A stretch of DNA of 64,000 nt from the NCBI GenBank assembly GCA_029339505.1, contig JAQISU010000233.1:6309501-6373500 (forward strand), given 5' to 3'. The DNA is from Unio delphinus. Lineage: Eukaryota; Mollusca; Bivalvia; Unionida; Unionidae. The notes under the pieces are model-generated. The model searched no databases. It worked only from the letters and a program-made list of their open reading frames with translations, and was not told the origin of the DNA. Positions 13,314 through 26,540 of this stretch are shown here, piece after piece. Each line of letters starts with the position of its first letter. Positions within the stretch are counted from its first letter, which is position 1. The position numbers and the translations under genes were made by a program.

Positions 13314-13557
13314 CATCCCTGGACCTCTCGCATTGCCAAATTCCCCAAGATGTAGCCGTGTCCACACCATTATGAGTGACGACCCTTATTTTAAGAGAGC
13401 ATGAACCCTTCCTTCTCTTTTTCCGTCTCCTTCACTCTAATCATGGGAAACAGCATTGCTATCAGTTTATGAAACAAAATTTTCCATAAAGATAAAAGAC
13501 CATTTCATAAAAGCTGGTGAAGTATGACAAGTCACTACATACATTTCATAAATGCTG

Positions 13558-13559
<2 letters not shown>

Positions 13560-13631
<72 letters not shown>
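13560..13631. repeat. (CT)n microsatellite
   Basis: About 70 bp of uninterrupted CT; the Glu-Arg frame on the minus strand is an artefact. Confidence 0.97.
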
Positions 13632-13636
<5 letters not shown>

Positions 13637-14328
13637 CATTGCTATTCCTTAACAAATGAGTAATCACTTCTCATAGCAAGAAATGAGAAGGTTCGGATAA
13701 GGTATAAGCTAAATGTGCTCTTTAAAGGTAAATGCTACTGGAACAGTTTTAAAATTACTTGATAAGCCTATTATGTAAACGAAACATGCTTCAGAGATTA
13801 TTCCCGAGTTGATGTCAGAAAGAAACTATTTAATATGTACACGTTCAAAATCTAGGTAACACGTGTCAATTGTCGTTACTACGTGCTATTCAGCACAGTT
13901 TTCCGAAATATTATTCTGATTGATTGATTGATTTTAATGTTAAAATTTGCATGATAAAATAACACTAAAAATTTCACATCTTCACCTTACCAACCCCAAT
14001 TTAATAGTATCCTAGATTGTTCAGAAATGGGCCTCATCACAACATTTATAAACAATATCCCTCCGCCAGTTAACATACATGTGATGAACAAGTTTTGGAA
14101 GCCCAGGAGAGGTAATTTTAAAATATGATTGTTGATAATCAGAGTTGTTCTGATGGCTTTCTAAAATAGTTGGTTTGAGAATATTATTGTTTAAGATATT
14201 ATATTTAACAATTCAATTGGCTGTTCTGTTAAATGGATTTAACAAATTATCATATAATCGAGTGACTGAATAAGACATTTTCGGCATGTCACAATCACCT
14301 GGTGCTTCCGATCTTTCCGAATCAATGT

Positions 14329-14330
<2 letters not shown>
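13632..14330. other. Spacer without a recognised gene
   Basis: AT-rich, with a short tgat repeat near 13920. No supported feature. Confidence 0.4.

Positions 14331-14399
<69 letters not shown>
14331..14399. repeat. (CT)n microsatellite
   Basis: About 68 bp of uninterrupted CT. Confidence 0.97.
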
Positions 14400-14401
<2 letters not shown>

Positions 14402-14429
14402 GTCATGGCAATAGACTGTGATATGTTCC

Positions 14430-14700
14430 GACTGTGCAATGCAGTATGGAACCATTTTTTACTTCAAACAATATTATTGTACCCAACCAAAATACGTGCC
14501 GGGATATTTATTGTATTGGGATACAACAATATTTACGTCCGATATCACGTATATTAATTCAACCGAACTAAATTATTGTAAGTTCGCAACCTAATTATGT
14601 GAATTATTTCGGGAGCTTTCTGGCATTCTTAATTGGAACTACGATATAAACTGGTCTCTCAGACAGGGCCGGCCATAGAGCAAGGCGAAAGAGGCAATCA
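14430..14700. repeat. Direct duplication, copy 1
   Basis: About 270 bp aligned to 15715-15990, including aatattattgtacccaa, atatttattgtattgggata and gccggccatagagcaaggcg. The two copies lie 1.29 kb apart in the same orientation with scattered substitutions and one indel near 15895. No coding or mobile-element signal was recognised. Confidence 0.85.
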
Positions 14701-15210
14701 CTTTGGGCCCTGCGCTAACTCGCAATGCAACTGATTGGAGACCTGCGCTCATCGTTTGCTGCATTAGGTCTCACACATCCTAGGGCCGAGTCTGCTCCCT
14801 GACAGCTATTATTGTGGCTATAAAGTACGGCAGAGCTATGCCTGTCGACAAACGCTCCTAATGTTTACACCATTGATAATCGATTTAAAGAATTCACAAC
14901 TTAAGTAAACAACGAATTCATAGACTACACACCTTGTCCTAAATATGTTACTTTGGTAATTAGCGATTTAATGACATACACTTCCAGACATGATAACATC
15001 AATTCTCAGCAGACATGATACAAATCGGTTAGGACAGATAAATTACCTTTATCTCGTCTATCAATTACATCACTTTCCGACATGCTCCCATCCACAATTT
15101 AACGAGAAATACACTTTTATGATTTTTCGGATCTAAATTCTGCTTGCATCAGAAACTTAGGCTGGCTAATTTCGTGAGAGGAATTTCTGACAGGTTTGAC
15201 GTCTGCCTGG

Positions 15211-15252
<42 letters not shown>
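15211..15252. repeat. (CA)n microsatellite
   Basis: About 40 bp of CA with one CGCA at the end. Confidence 0.95.
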
Positions 15253-15257
<5 letters not shown>

Positions 15258-15714
15258 TCGTTTAGCTTAGTCAATCTGGATCACTTTTTTTCCCGCCAAA
15301 TTTCTTTTCACTCCTATCGAAGTCAGAATAATTCTCGATAGTCCGCCTTTTTTAATAACTATTCGGAAAAATATCACTTTATAACAGCTGTTTTAATTAA
15401 CCCAAGTCTTTCTAGCAGTTTCACTTATTTGTCTCAACTGTTGTTATTTTCCTCAACTGATCTTGCATTAACATTAGTATATTCAATGTTTCTGACCGTT
15501 ATCTATACATGTTGAGCGTTTCATCATCTTTCTTAAGTTTGCGTCGTCCTTAGACTACCAGTTTAATTTCACCGAGAATGGCATAGGACCGACGGTATGT
15601 TGTGGGGCCTCGTCCTCTAATATTTCTCGTTGTTTCTAGACGGGACATACAACTTGGCATGCACTATGGGCTCTGCAGGATCATGTGCGCTCCTAGGGAA
15701 AATGGTATACAATG

Positions 15715-15990
15715 TGCAATCTGCATTATGTGCCATGCAGAATGGAACCATGTTTTCCTTCAAATAATATTATTGTACCCAAGCAAAATACGTGCCAGGA
15801 TATTTATTGTATTGGGATACAACAATATTTACGTCCGATATCAAGTATATTAATTCAACCGAAATAAATCATTGTATGTTCGCAATCTAATAATGAGAAT
15901 TTATTTTATTTCGGGAGGTTTCTGGCATTCTTAATTGAAACGCCGATATAAATTGGGCTCTCAGACAGGCCCGGCCATAGAGCAAGGCGA
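15715..15990. repeat. Direct duplication, copy 2
   Basis: Partner of 14430-14700. Immediately after it a second, shorter tandem duplication of about 39 bp (15987-16058) contains cagactgatgtgataagccg and its near copy cagagtgatgtgataagccg. Confidence 0.85.
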
Positions 15991-16059
15991 TTATAATCAG
16001 ACTGATGTGATAAGCCGGCGATTATCAGGCGATTAACATCAGAGTGATGTGATAAGCCG

Positions 16060-18085
16060 TTATATTTGTCAGTGGATGAGTCTTGGTTCCACTGTCCAGT
16101 CTAACACATCTTGTCTTAATGTACTTTGTAAATAATCACCCGGAGACACAGAAAAGGCAATTGTTCAGCCAGTACCATCTCAGTCGTGTGGAAGGAGTGG
16201 ATTGGACAATTTGGCTCCGTGCTCTACGTTCCATGTGGTAACAATGAGGAGCAGCATCGTTTAGTAACGTTTGTGTCCTGAACAACATGACAATGGACAG
16301 TTTGCTCCCGTACTGCAACAACATATGGTTAAAAAGATCAATTTGGAGATTACACTCGTTAGACTATACTTATAACCAAAAAAAAAGCACGGACTACTGC
16401 GTGTTAGAGGACATTAACGACTTTTCATAGCGAGACTTTCTTAGCCCATAGTTCCATACAGTTGTGGTTAGCACGTTCTAGATCAGACTGATGTTGAACA
16501 AGGATGCAAATCAAGAGAGACACCGAGCACTGAGTCCATCCAGAGTACCATACGCCAAGCTGCGAGCAAACGAAATTAATTGCGATCTCGCTGTCGTTCA
16601 ACGTAAGAGTGTCTTGAGCGTAATTTTGTACAGTAGCTATGTGATATCTGACAATAAAGTAAGCTCAGATCTGTAAGTTCTTTATCGGAGTACACAATTT
16701 CCTCGCGCATTCATGTCAAAGAAACTGTTCTTTTGAACAAAGACGCACTCTGTCGCATCATATGACAACGAGGCAAAATCATCGTGCAGCTATCATCTAA
16801 AATGCAAGGTACTAATTGTGAGCGTGGTCATATCCGGGAAACTATACCAAAATCCAAGACCCAGAAGATTTTCGCCTGACAAATTCATTGAGATAGAAAC
16901 CTCCCTACAAGAAATGAAAGGTAAAGCATAGAATAATTTTCTAAACAGCAGCTCAACACCAAACGTGATGTTCGTAGACACCGCCTGCGTAGAAATGGCC
17001 ATCAATAGTTAGGCAGGCATAAGACTGACGATGCTGACGCCAGAGGTGCAGCTCGTTAAAGACATACTATCAGCTTAAGACTCGAAAGCCCAGCACGACT
17101 AGTACAATGATATACTGCTATTCGAAGACGCGGTAGTTTGTATTAAGACAATACATGAACACTACAGCGTCATAAAGAACCTTGAAAACGACAGTAATGT
17201 TGGCGACGTTTAGTTATGCTGAAAAAGAAAACAAATCAACACGACGTCTAGCAATCCTTTCTATATAAATATTAAAAAAACAAGTTCGTCAGTAATGGCC
17301 CAGCCTTTTCCCTATTTGTAAGTCGTTTCAGGACTAGCACCTTACCATGGCTAGCCCATGGTGCATGCCAATATTGTAGATCATGTCTTGTGACAACGAG
17401 AGACACGCGAAAACTTGACGCCACGACGTGACGCTTTTCCCGTGCATTTTAATCGCGAACATTAAACACAAATAAATAGACAGACTTATCCCTCTTTTGC
17501 CCATTAAAAGTGGATCACTTCCGGCTTCTCTCATCTGTAAGTCAAATGTGACAATTTGTTTTCTTGGTATACGGTTACTTTGAATATATATAATTACTTC
17601 AAATGAACCAGCACTTAAATAAATGTTTGGAAGTTCATAACAGGAAGCTTGTAACTTCAAGTACTGTTCATATATATAGAAACCCCTAGATTAAAGAACG
17701 CCTGTTGAAAACACGCAGGAGTAATTATAATCCACGATCATTGTCATGTGATCGGAGCACATAAACCCATTAGTTTCCTTGGACCTTTTATGCCTACATC
17801 TGTTTAAAGGTAGATAAAAACTAACACTCATTAATGATTCTCATACATGATCTACTAGGGCAAGGTCCTACGTCCTTGTTTTCATTGTATGTGCTTGTTT
17901 AAATGAGCATATGTAACACTCGCAACAATCAGACCTATATAACACGATAAATATGTTAGCCAGTAAACAATTATTCTAAATAAATAATTTAAACATCTTT
18001 TGTCAGCTGCTCTATCAATAAATGTGTGTTGTGTTGTCTCAAGAATCTTTTTAATAAGCGTATTAGTAAAACTGTCAACAACTGA
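16060..18085. other. Spacer, mixed composition, no recognised gene
   Basis: The segment 16130-17130 is somewhat less AT-rich than its neighbours, with short open frames on both strands, but no motif or splice pattern was convincing. A 108-aa minus frame at 17334-17660 has no recognisable domain. Confidence 0.4.
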
Positions 18086-18086
18086 C

Positions 18087-18205
18087 ATTTTAATTATTAA
18101 TACTGTCAAAAATATTAGCATCTTAATTATTAATACTGTCAACAAAAATCAGCGTCTTAATTATTAATACTGTCAACAAAAATTAGCATCTTAATTAATA
18201 ATAGT
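18087..18205. repeat. 38-bp minisatellite, three to four units
   Basis: Tandem units with core cttaattattaatactgtca followed by acaaaaattagcat, spaced about 38 bp. Confidence 0.85.
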
Positions 18206-19640
18206 CAGTAACTGAATTTTATGTAATGTATATATGTGTCTGTACATCTGAACTCGAACACACAAATCGAAGAGGTTGTCAATTAAAACAATTATCGCTA
18301 TCATATTTATAATATTTAAATTCTGTCAGATCCTTGTTTATTTGCTTTTGTTAATTTGTTTTGGTTAATGTTTTTTCTCTGTATTACCTGATATGTACGT
18401 TGTAATTCTATAAGATATAACATATATCTGAAACACGCACTTCCTGACAATTTTTCTGGTTGACCGGTAGTAAATGTAGATAACATATCTTAGATTATTG
18501 CTGACAAAAGATGTGCACTAAATTTTTTGCAGAATCAACACATCCATTCCATACCAACAACACATCGTTCCATTCCAATTACAATCTATTTAAAGTGTCT
18601 CATATTAGTGAAATATTGATGCAAGATTGAATTTTCCAATAATATATTAGACACAGTTCCGATTGCATTCGGCAATAACAACACTTTCAAATTGCTTCTT
18701 TTTATACGCAGTTTTAAATAAATAAATAAACTAAACGATAATAACAAAATAATTAAGCGATCATTAAAAAAATGAAATAATCATATATAAGTAAAGTAAA
18801 CAATCAAATATAAATAAACTAAACAAGTCCCTTTCAGACAGGAAGTGATCACAAGCGATCTTTAGACGCACGAGCACAGTAAATTGTATTTTATTTTGAC
18901 AAATCTGAATCGGGACATCAGAAACGTTTTGCGAAGTCAGGTGATGTTAGAACATTCTCGAAACAATTTCAATGTTACATCAGCAAAGAAGCAACTTTTA
19001 GCTCAACGTTTCTGTCTAGTGTTCACGTTTGAGTGAGACACTTAGCACGAGCGGGAAGTGGAGGAGACGTTTCAATATGCCTAGCTAACAAGCATCGAAG
19101 AATTCTAAGATGGGAAACAATTAGACAACAAACGCTTTCATTGCGATATGTTTGATTTTCTATTCAATTTTATAAATCAAGTTAGAGATACAAACAACCC
19201 GTTTTTGATAAAATGCAACCATTCATGGTTACAGCAATATTCCCCTTATTTTCGATCCATAGGAATAGTTACTGTTATCCAGTACCATAAATGGATTTAC
19301 AGATTCTGCTTAATTTCAAGAGTACTAAATGGTGAATTTGATCCAAGGTTGCAGCTCAAGAAAATGGCAAACTGAGCGTTCAGAAGAATTTTCGTTATAT
19401 ATAATGTTATTAATCAGAAAACAAATCTTCAGACAATAATAGAGACTTTGAAAATAAAAAAATTGTAATGAATGGATAATGTCCAGAAACCCAACTTCCC
19501 TCAGTCCCGTCTAGACATTTATCAAAATCTGAAAGACAGACATATGGATAGATACGCTTTTAATAGTGTTCATTGACATAATTGTTCTCTAAAAGACTGT
19601 ACATATTGTATTTCTTGCCTAATGCTTCCTCTTCTCTCCC
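18206..19640. other. AT-rich spacer
   Basis: No long frames, arrays or recognised elements. Confidence 0.4.
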
Positions 19641-19641
19641 G

Positions 19642-19643
<2 letters not shown>

Positions 19644-19724
<81 letters not shown>

Positions 19725-19745
19725 TGATTGATCGATCGATCGATC
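19644..19745. repeat. (CT)n microsatellite with GATC tail
   Basis: About 78 bp of CT followed by a gattgattgatcgatcgatc stretch. Two overlapping minus-strand frames through it are artefacts. Confidence 0.95.
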
Positions 19746-19749
19746 GAAA

Positions 19750-20208
19750 TTTAGAAGCGCTGAAATGACATAAATTGCTCTGTATATAACCGTATTTGTG
19801 TGTATATTCGTTTCCGTAATCAACGTGTAGCGTAGCTATGATTTTGATAATTAAGTACATATACTAACGCGCATTTGCATTTGAAACAAATTTGGGTGAA
19901 TACAATACCGATTTTATTCTCACGAATTGGGGGTTGTGACGTTGCCCTATCCGCGATTGCATAAGTCAAGGGGAAAAAATATTGGGAGCACCCCAACCCA
20001 CCCTAATAACCCCGCCATAAGATATATACAGAAGAATATATCAAAACATTATATAGCGAGAGAAGAGCAAATAAAACAACTTTACTTTGACCCAAATGAC
20101 GTTAATTACGACGTGTTTCGAAGAATATCTAGGTGCTTTGTCCGAAAAATATGGCGGCAGCCGGGTACAGTGATGTCATCGTCTTTTTAGCAAACAGTTG
20201 AAATCATT
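19750..20208. other. Spacer without a recognised gene
   Basis: A plus-strand 87-aa frame at 19927-20190 is open from a GTG/TTG-type start only and shows no domain; not called. Confidence 0.35.
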
Positions 20209-20264
20209 GCATTTTACACAAGGATAAAACGCCCTTGCATTTTACACAAGGATAAACGCCATTG
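20209..20264. repeat. Short tandem duplication
   Basis: Two copies of a unit of about 26 bp with core cattttacacaaggataaa. Confidence 0.85.
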
Positions 20265-20489
20265 TCACAATTAACACATTTCAGTTCATATTATGCCAAA
20301 ATATATCCGATCGTAATATCACATTAAAAACTGTATTTGCTACACATTTTCCAAAGTTTACACACACGTATACCAAACACTGTTATTAAAGCTTAGGATA
20401 CAAATTGGCTTGTAATGAAATTTGTTGGCTCTTTTATACAAATTTACAGCTTGAATTACATTTAATTGTCATACTTTGTTTATATCCAT

Positions 20490-20830
20490 TTAAATTAGCA
20501 TGCATTGATTGACTTAGTAAAAGTGACATTAAAGTTTTAATTAACATTTTTCGACGATTTAGCGATTTGTTTTGATTGTATAATTGCAGACATCAATGAA
20601 TAAACGTGCGATTTGTGTGCTAATTATTGTGGGGTTTCTTTTAAATCAGATTTTTATATACATTTGCAGTGTATTGTAGATTTTATTTCTTTTTATTAAA
20701 ATTAGCGTTCATTCATTAACTTATAAAGTGACTTTATTTGTAATTAAATGTTAACATCCTTTAGGCGACTTAGTGATGTGTTTTTATTTTCTTGAATTAC
20801 AGATATCAATAAATAATCTTGTTTAGTGAA
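20490..20830. repeat. Two diverged copies of a 130-bp segment
   Basis: 20490-20620 and 20695-20830 align in the same order: a gcattgattgacttagtaaa-like start, agtgac, a gcgatttagcgatt-like middle, and cagacatcaatgaataa against cagatatcaataaataa at the end. The spacing of about 205 bp indicates an old tandem duplication. Confidence 0.7.
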
Positions 20831-21147
20831 GATCACAGTTAGCAATGTGATGATTATTATTTTAAATATGCATGAATTCGGGTCGAAAGGTCTCGCTGTC
20901 CTGAAATATTTCCTCCTTATTGGCAAGTGTGGATAAATATTCACTTTACTGTACCCGAGTCAAAACGGGAGTTTTTTCCATTGGCAACTCTTGACCTCAC
21001 TCCTTTTCCTGTTACCCAAACAATAGCTAAATATCCACACATTGTGTTTGTTTTTGTTGCTGTTGATATTTAAAGTATGTATGGTATAAAGTCGTAATGT
21101 GTTCTTTGAGAGTCTTGGGGCGTCCGGGGTATATTGGGGGTGTTTAT

Positions 21148-21330
21148 TGAAATCATTAAAAGGTTAGTGTTAGGACTCGTCGGCCTGGTTTTCAGGATAA
21201 TTTCAATGGGTGGGACATGATGCTACTTGTCTTCGGCATGATGCTTCAGTGCTAGACATCACTATAAACCGCCACACTGCAGATATCAATGCGACACGAC
21301 TGAAAATTTGTTAAAGCTAGGTTAAAAATT
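21148..21330 (+). mobile_element. SINE family B, body fragment
   Basis: Shares with 41495-41705 and 51843-52115 the order: ttaggactngtc, caggataatgtga-like, gggtgggacatnatgctac, tctgcgncatg, tagacatcactata, and a ctgcagacatngtagcgat-like end. The tRNA-like head seen in the 51.9-kb copy is missing here, so it is 5' truncated. Confidence 0.65.
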
Positions 21331-21339
21331 CAAATCAAA

Positions 21340-21735
21340 CGAAAGTACCAATTTAAACTGCATATAACTAGATACAGATACGGAACTGCCAATTTAATAT
21401 ACATGTGAAAAGGAGCAGATACGATACTACCAAATAAAGCTGCATGTAAAGAAGTACCGATACGGAACTTTCAGTTTAAATTGCATGTAAGAAGTACGGA
21501 TATGTAAGACGTATGAATACGCAACTACCAATTTAAACTAAATGTATAGAAGTACAGATACGGAACTATTTAAACTAAATGTATAGAAGTACAGATACGG
21601 AACTATTTAAACTAAATGTATAGAAGTACAGATACGGAACTATTTAAATTAAATGTAAAGAAGTACAGATTCGGAATTACCAATTGAAGCTTTATATAAA
21701 GAATTACAGATATAGAACTACTAATTTAAACTGCA
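21340..21735. repeat. 37-45 bp minisatellite
   Basis: About nine units with core gaagtacagatacggaacta followed by an AT-rich linker. Three units at about 21536-21655 are nearly identical with a 37-bp period. Confidence 0.9.
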
Positions 21736-21739
21736 CAAA

Positions 21740-23040
21740 AGAGTAAGCCATACATCAAAAGTTTAGACTAATACACAAGCTTATTATTAATTGCGTTGCG
21801 TATTAATTTCGTGATGATTAGAATGATGGTGTAAAAGAATAAAGGAAAGATTGTTAATAGGATTAGAGAAACTTTATTTCTTTCTTTAAAGATGTACGAA
21901 CACGTATTTTTATATGATAATTAAAACTAGTAATGAATAACGCCATAATTCCACTGCTCATCCTACTTATGCATGAAAAATAAACTGATTAACGATGATG
22001 GTTTATTTTTTACTGCTCAGATTTACGTGTATTCGTTCTTTGATTGGTGAAGATCGGTCAATGCCTCCGAAGAATATGCATGAAGCTAATCCTTTGAAAC
22101 GTTGTAGGATATACGTCACAAAAACAAAGCTTTGACTGACTTACCGGTTAGTATTTTATATGTGCCATGAAAACCCCATATTGCAATGATATATATTCAA
22201 AAAACCTAGCTATACGAAACCTCCATTGGTTTAGAAACAATTCAGATTCTAACCCAGAAAATGTAAAAATGGGAATATTTAAGTTTTCGGTTCAAACAAC
22301 AAACAAAAACGTTCCAGTTCGGGTGGAACATTTATGACAGCTGAGATCGACTTAATTGTGAGTCTTTGGTACCAATTAGTTAATGGCAAATAAACAATAT
22401 ATAAAACAATAAATGTATATCTTCAAAACAAACCATATAAGAGTGTCATAAATGTCACATAATCCTATCAAAGTACAATAAAAAAAAATGTACCCATCGA
22501 ATGACAGCAGACTAACAAATCGTATTTATCTTTCAAAACATGTCATAGCGAGGCAGTTAGCAGTACATGTATATATTTATTCTGTAGTTTTTGCCCTAAG
22601 ATTGGAATACTCTACTTTCGTGCCTCAGAGTTCATGAATATCTATGGAACTGCATATATGAAAAGTGCTTTGATGTCTGTATGTGTGACAGTGTAAGTGT
22701 GTTTTTGTCTTTTTTAAGAATGAAATATTTCTTTATCATGTAAACAAATACTTCTGTCTTTCTTTCATCTGATTTGCAGATTTTAATATTTTTGAAGTGA
22801 CTATAATTTGTCATCCAGGAACATCGATCAACTTTGAAAGCTGTAAATATATTTGTTTAACGCAAGAAATATATGTTTGTGGTAAGGAAGTATACAATAT
22901 TCAGTTTCCAAAGTTTGGAACGTCATAGGAAAAATTCATAAGAAAACTAGGGTGCTATTTGCTTAGCGATTCAGCATATGACAGTGTACACCACCATAAA
23001 CACAGAAATAAAAATAAAATAAACTTTTTAACAAATACTC
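21740..23040. other. AT-rich spacer
   Basis: No gene, array or recognised mobile element. Confidence 0.4.
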
Positions 23041-23041
<1 letters not shown>

Positions 23042-23073
<32 letters not shown>

Positions 23074-23715
23074 GAAGAAGAAGAAGAAGAAGAAGAATAA
23101 TAATAATGAGGACTTTGTATAGTCCCTAATCTTTCGAAGCTCTACGCGCTTTACACCATCAATAATGATATGACTACACTACCGAATAACAAATGACAAA
23201 AACAATGAAATTGGAAAACATAAAAACATACTGAAAACATATAAGATACAAAACATGATTAGGTCGCTAAGTTTGTCCCTGCAGTCGAAACAGGTGAGTC
23301 TTAAGAGCATTCTTAAAAAGGGACCACTGTGTCTTTGTGTCTAATTTCAATGGGCAATTCGTTCCACGTCGCCGGGCCCTGGTGTGCAAACGAACGTTGT
23401 CCATATGACTTTGTTTTCACCTTGGGAACACTGAGTATACGATTATCAGAAGAAGAGCGTAAGGATCTAGCTGGTATATACACATGGGTGAGGCTGGATA
23501 GGTATGTTGGACTGGAGTCTGTCATTGAAACATAGCACAAAGAACAAATTTTGTGTTTGATTCTGTATCGAATTGATAGCCAATGTAGGGTACAGAGTAG
23601 TGGTGAGGTGTGCTCTGATCGAGGTACTCTAAAGATGATCCGTGCAGCTGTGTTTTGAACGTTGTGAAGTTTCTGGAGTAAATATTGTGACGAACCAGAC
23701 CGAATTGAGTTCCTT
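23042..23715 (-). mobile_element. LINE family A, 3'-end copy
   Basis: Minus-strand translation from about 23715 gives a fragment related to the RT C-terminal region, then in another frame YIPARSLRSSSDNRILSVPK and KSYGQRSFAHQGPATWNELP (about 23470-23350), ending at the IEIRHKDTV region. A 3' UTR follows and a compound AAT/AAG tail at 23042-23107. It is truncated at the 5' end and frameshifted once near 23540. Confidence 0.85.
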
Positions 23716-24156
23716 GATGTCTTCTTCTAAAATAAAATAGCAATAGGATATTTTACAAATTGAAAGAAAATCAGCTGAGAGACCTTTTTTTTTAAAAAAA
23801 GAAAATCCAAATGACCACACCATCGCTCAGTGAATAACAATGTTCTCTATATTTGTCCAATTGTTTGCTTTACGGACCTTTCTATTGTTTCCAAATCCTA
23901 CGACAGAATATGTTGGTCTCAAGTATCTTCAACGTTGAACTTACAGTGAGTTGTTGTTGCATGTTGAGCAACTGGAAATAAACAAAACGTCAAATCGGTC
24001 AGAGATTTAATTTCCGGGACAAGTACCTATACATGGTTACTCAGTGTACTATAGCAAAACTTCACATAATTTAAAGTGAAGCACATCCAGAACTTGTCTT
24101 GTAAACGAGTTATATGAATCATAGCGTTTACTTTGACATTATTTACTTCCTAATGT

Positions 24157-24385
24157 AGGTGCTCCGAGTGGCTGTCCGTTACGGATCACTGCCATCTCAC
24201 CTCTGTCTGCGTAGGTTCGGATTCGGCCAATGTGGGTATGTGAGAAAGCTTGCCAGTAGCTTCTCGTGAGTCGATGGTTCAGGTTCTTTCCGAGGGTTTC
24301 GGGTTCTTCCTTCACCATTAATACTGGCCGCCATGTACAGCATATCTTGTGATGAAAGATGGCATTAAACCCTAAACACAACAAC
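24157..24385 (+). mobile_element. SINE family A, full-length copy with target duplication
   Basis: A tRNA-like head contains ctccgagtggctg and a B-box-like aggttcggattcgg. It is followed by a body with tatgtgagaaagcttgcc, cttctcgtgagtcg, caccattaatactggccgcc and a terminal ggcattaaa plus an ACA-rich tail. The 13-bp sequence tacttcctaatgt flanks it on both sides (24144-24156 and 24386-24398), a clear target-site duplication that fixes the ends. Confidence 0.85.
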
Positions 24386-24399
24386 TACTTCCTAATGTT

Positions 24400-25271
24400 G
24401 ACATGTATTTTTATTTTGGTTTCTTTCTCTTAAAACCTGAAGTCTTCCAGATTTAATCTGAGCCTTTCAAGATATTCAAAATTTGTCCTTCAAGAGAAAG
24501 GCATTGAGGTATGACAGCAAATAACTTGTACTTTGCACTCTGTTTGACCTAAATTGTAAGCCATTTTTCTTAAAATAATTCTTCTTCATGTATTATTTCT
24601 ATATAGAAACTGTATCCAAATAAACGCCTACAGGTTTAGATTTAGGTCTGGTCATTAAATCGGAATTTATAACATTCTTATCAACATGTATCCCAGTCTA
24701 GATACAATTTCTTATGTCATGGATCTTCATTATAACTCAATAATATTTGTGAAGACTGTGTGACACTTTGATCATCATAACATTCCTAATGTTTAACGTA
24801 AAGCACAAAATGAAGAGTGGAATAACCTATGTTAGCAGGTACATTCCATGACCGAAATAACTTTATTTATGTGTCTGTTTTACAAACATATATTTGGTCA
24901 GGTTATAATTTGTACATGGCAAATATCCTTATTTTAAAATTGTTGTACAATTGTTGTTTTGCGTTAAAAATATTCAGTCTGTAATTCACTCTATGGCCAG
25001 TGTGAAATAGCCATAAAAGCAAGTTCACTCTTACCAAATCTCTGACATTTTTACTTCTCGCTAAATTATGAACGCTCACATGTGAATGACATACCATGAG
25101 CGGCTTGAAATAGAACCAAACATATAATGTCCCACAACTAGGATCACTAACAGAAACCGAAAGCGTGTTCCACAATGATCTCAAATCCTTGAGAAGACTC
25201 AGTTTCAATGAATAAGAAACTAGTTTCGGTCCGTTCAAGAAGTTTATTAAAATCTGAATTATGGACTTGTG

Positions 25272-25275
<4 letters not shown>
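24400..25275. other. Spacer without a supported gene
   Basis: A 124-aa minus-strand frame (24903-25277) is long for this composition, but it begins at a non-ATG codon, shows no recognisable domain and has no paralogue in the window, so no gene is called. Confidence 0.35.

Positions 25276-25341
<66 letters not shown>
25276..25341. repeat. (CT)n microsatellite
   Basis: About 65 bp of uninterrupted CT. The 138-aa plus-strand frame spanning it is an artefact of the repeat plus a chance extension. Confidence 0.97.
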
Positions 25342-25343
<2 letters not shown>

Positions 25344-25344
25344 A

Positions 25345-26299
25345 ACAAATACATATTTATAACATTTCCTCGAATATATCTATTACGGTAGGCTGTTTTG
25401 GTAACTTTATCTATTTAATGCGTGTTATCATTCTCGCATTATTATCCGTAAAGGATGAACCCAGGGGCATCCGATCGGCACCAATCTGCATGTCTATAGC
25501 GATAGAAAAGAAGCTACTGCTTGTAACGATTACACCTGAAACAATCCAAATATCGTATCACTCCACTATTGTAAAAGTTGCTGAATGCTGGTACATATCT
25601 TTATTTCATCTAATGTCTAAATAAAAGCGTGTAATCACAGATATGATCAAGAATTGCTTTTGTTTTGTTTCCTGCGACTTTTATTCTCTGCTCTCATGAA
25701 GCGACTATTTTTTAACCACTTTTTGGAAACATTATTAGTCTATTCACTACATTGTCGTTTCAAGTTAGATTCCTTCCATGATGATTTTTTTAAAAAACCA
25801 AATTGGAATGCGAATCACTAACACGCAACCGAGATTCGTTTGTTTTTTGGCTAGATAAAGGCATCGTTTGCTTTCTTGCAACGACCAGTACTGTCATAGA
25901 TTGAGACTTGATAACCTGATGTTTGCTCGCTAATTCCTTGTTTTAACATTTGAGGCGTCGTTTGGTAAAAAGGCGGCATCTGATATGCATATGGGTTTAT
26001 TCCCACTGAACAATTTGCAAGTCATCATTTTGAACAGTGTTTGTTCTTTTAAATTCATTTTTGTAGGATGTTTTGTTTCATTCTTTGTTTGATTTTTGTT
26101 TTGTTGTTGTTGTTGGGGGATTTGTTTCTGTTTACGTTTAAATACATTAAAAAGATAATGCGCCGACAGATCTGGGTCTTTGCAGTTTTGTTAGGAGTAA
26201 TTAGTTAAACAAACAACAACGATCCTGATCTGCATGTGCATAATGTGACGACATTTTAGGATAATTGTTGTTTTCAGCTGGATGCAACTTATAAAGGAG
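25345..26299. other. Spacer without a recognised gene
   Basis: Mixed AT-rich sequence with no supported feature. Confidence 0.4.
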
Positions 26300-26540
26300 C
26301 ATCATATGTTAGGTACTTAGAGTCACAAAGAGTCAAAGTCGTGCAAAAGCATATTCAAGCATCGCTTTACATGGAGAAACTATACAGAATTCGAAACACA
26401 GTCTGTCCAAACTTTGTATGTCCTCTATTAGTTAGTTGATGGTTATAAAAAAAACAAGATGTTCAGACATATGCCCAAATTAGAGAACTACAAAATAGAA
26501 TTCCTACACCTGAGACGTCGTTAATAATGCGCGAGTATAC
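26300..26540. repeat. Diverged 1.5-kb array, unit 1, left part
   Basis: Contains cagaattcgaaacacagtc, a tggttataaaa stretch and cagacatatgc, which correspond in order to unit 2 (33950-34040), unit 3 (35575-35670) and unit 4 (37010-37100). The unit resumes at 32403 on the far side of the LTR retrotransposon, so the element split it. Confidence 0.7.

Noticed and set aside
16136..16324. Minus-strand frame that looked transposase-like
   Set aside because: No DDE motif, helix-turn-helix or terminal inverted repeat could be found around it.
24903..25277. 124-aa minus-strand open frame
   Set aside because: Starts at a non-ATG codon, shows no motif, membrane pattern or splice context, and can arise by chance on this strand.
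25208..25624. 138-aa plus-strand open frame
   Set aside because: A third of it is the CT microsatellite read as Leu-Ser; the remainder has no domain, no ATG-supported start and no related sequence in the window.
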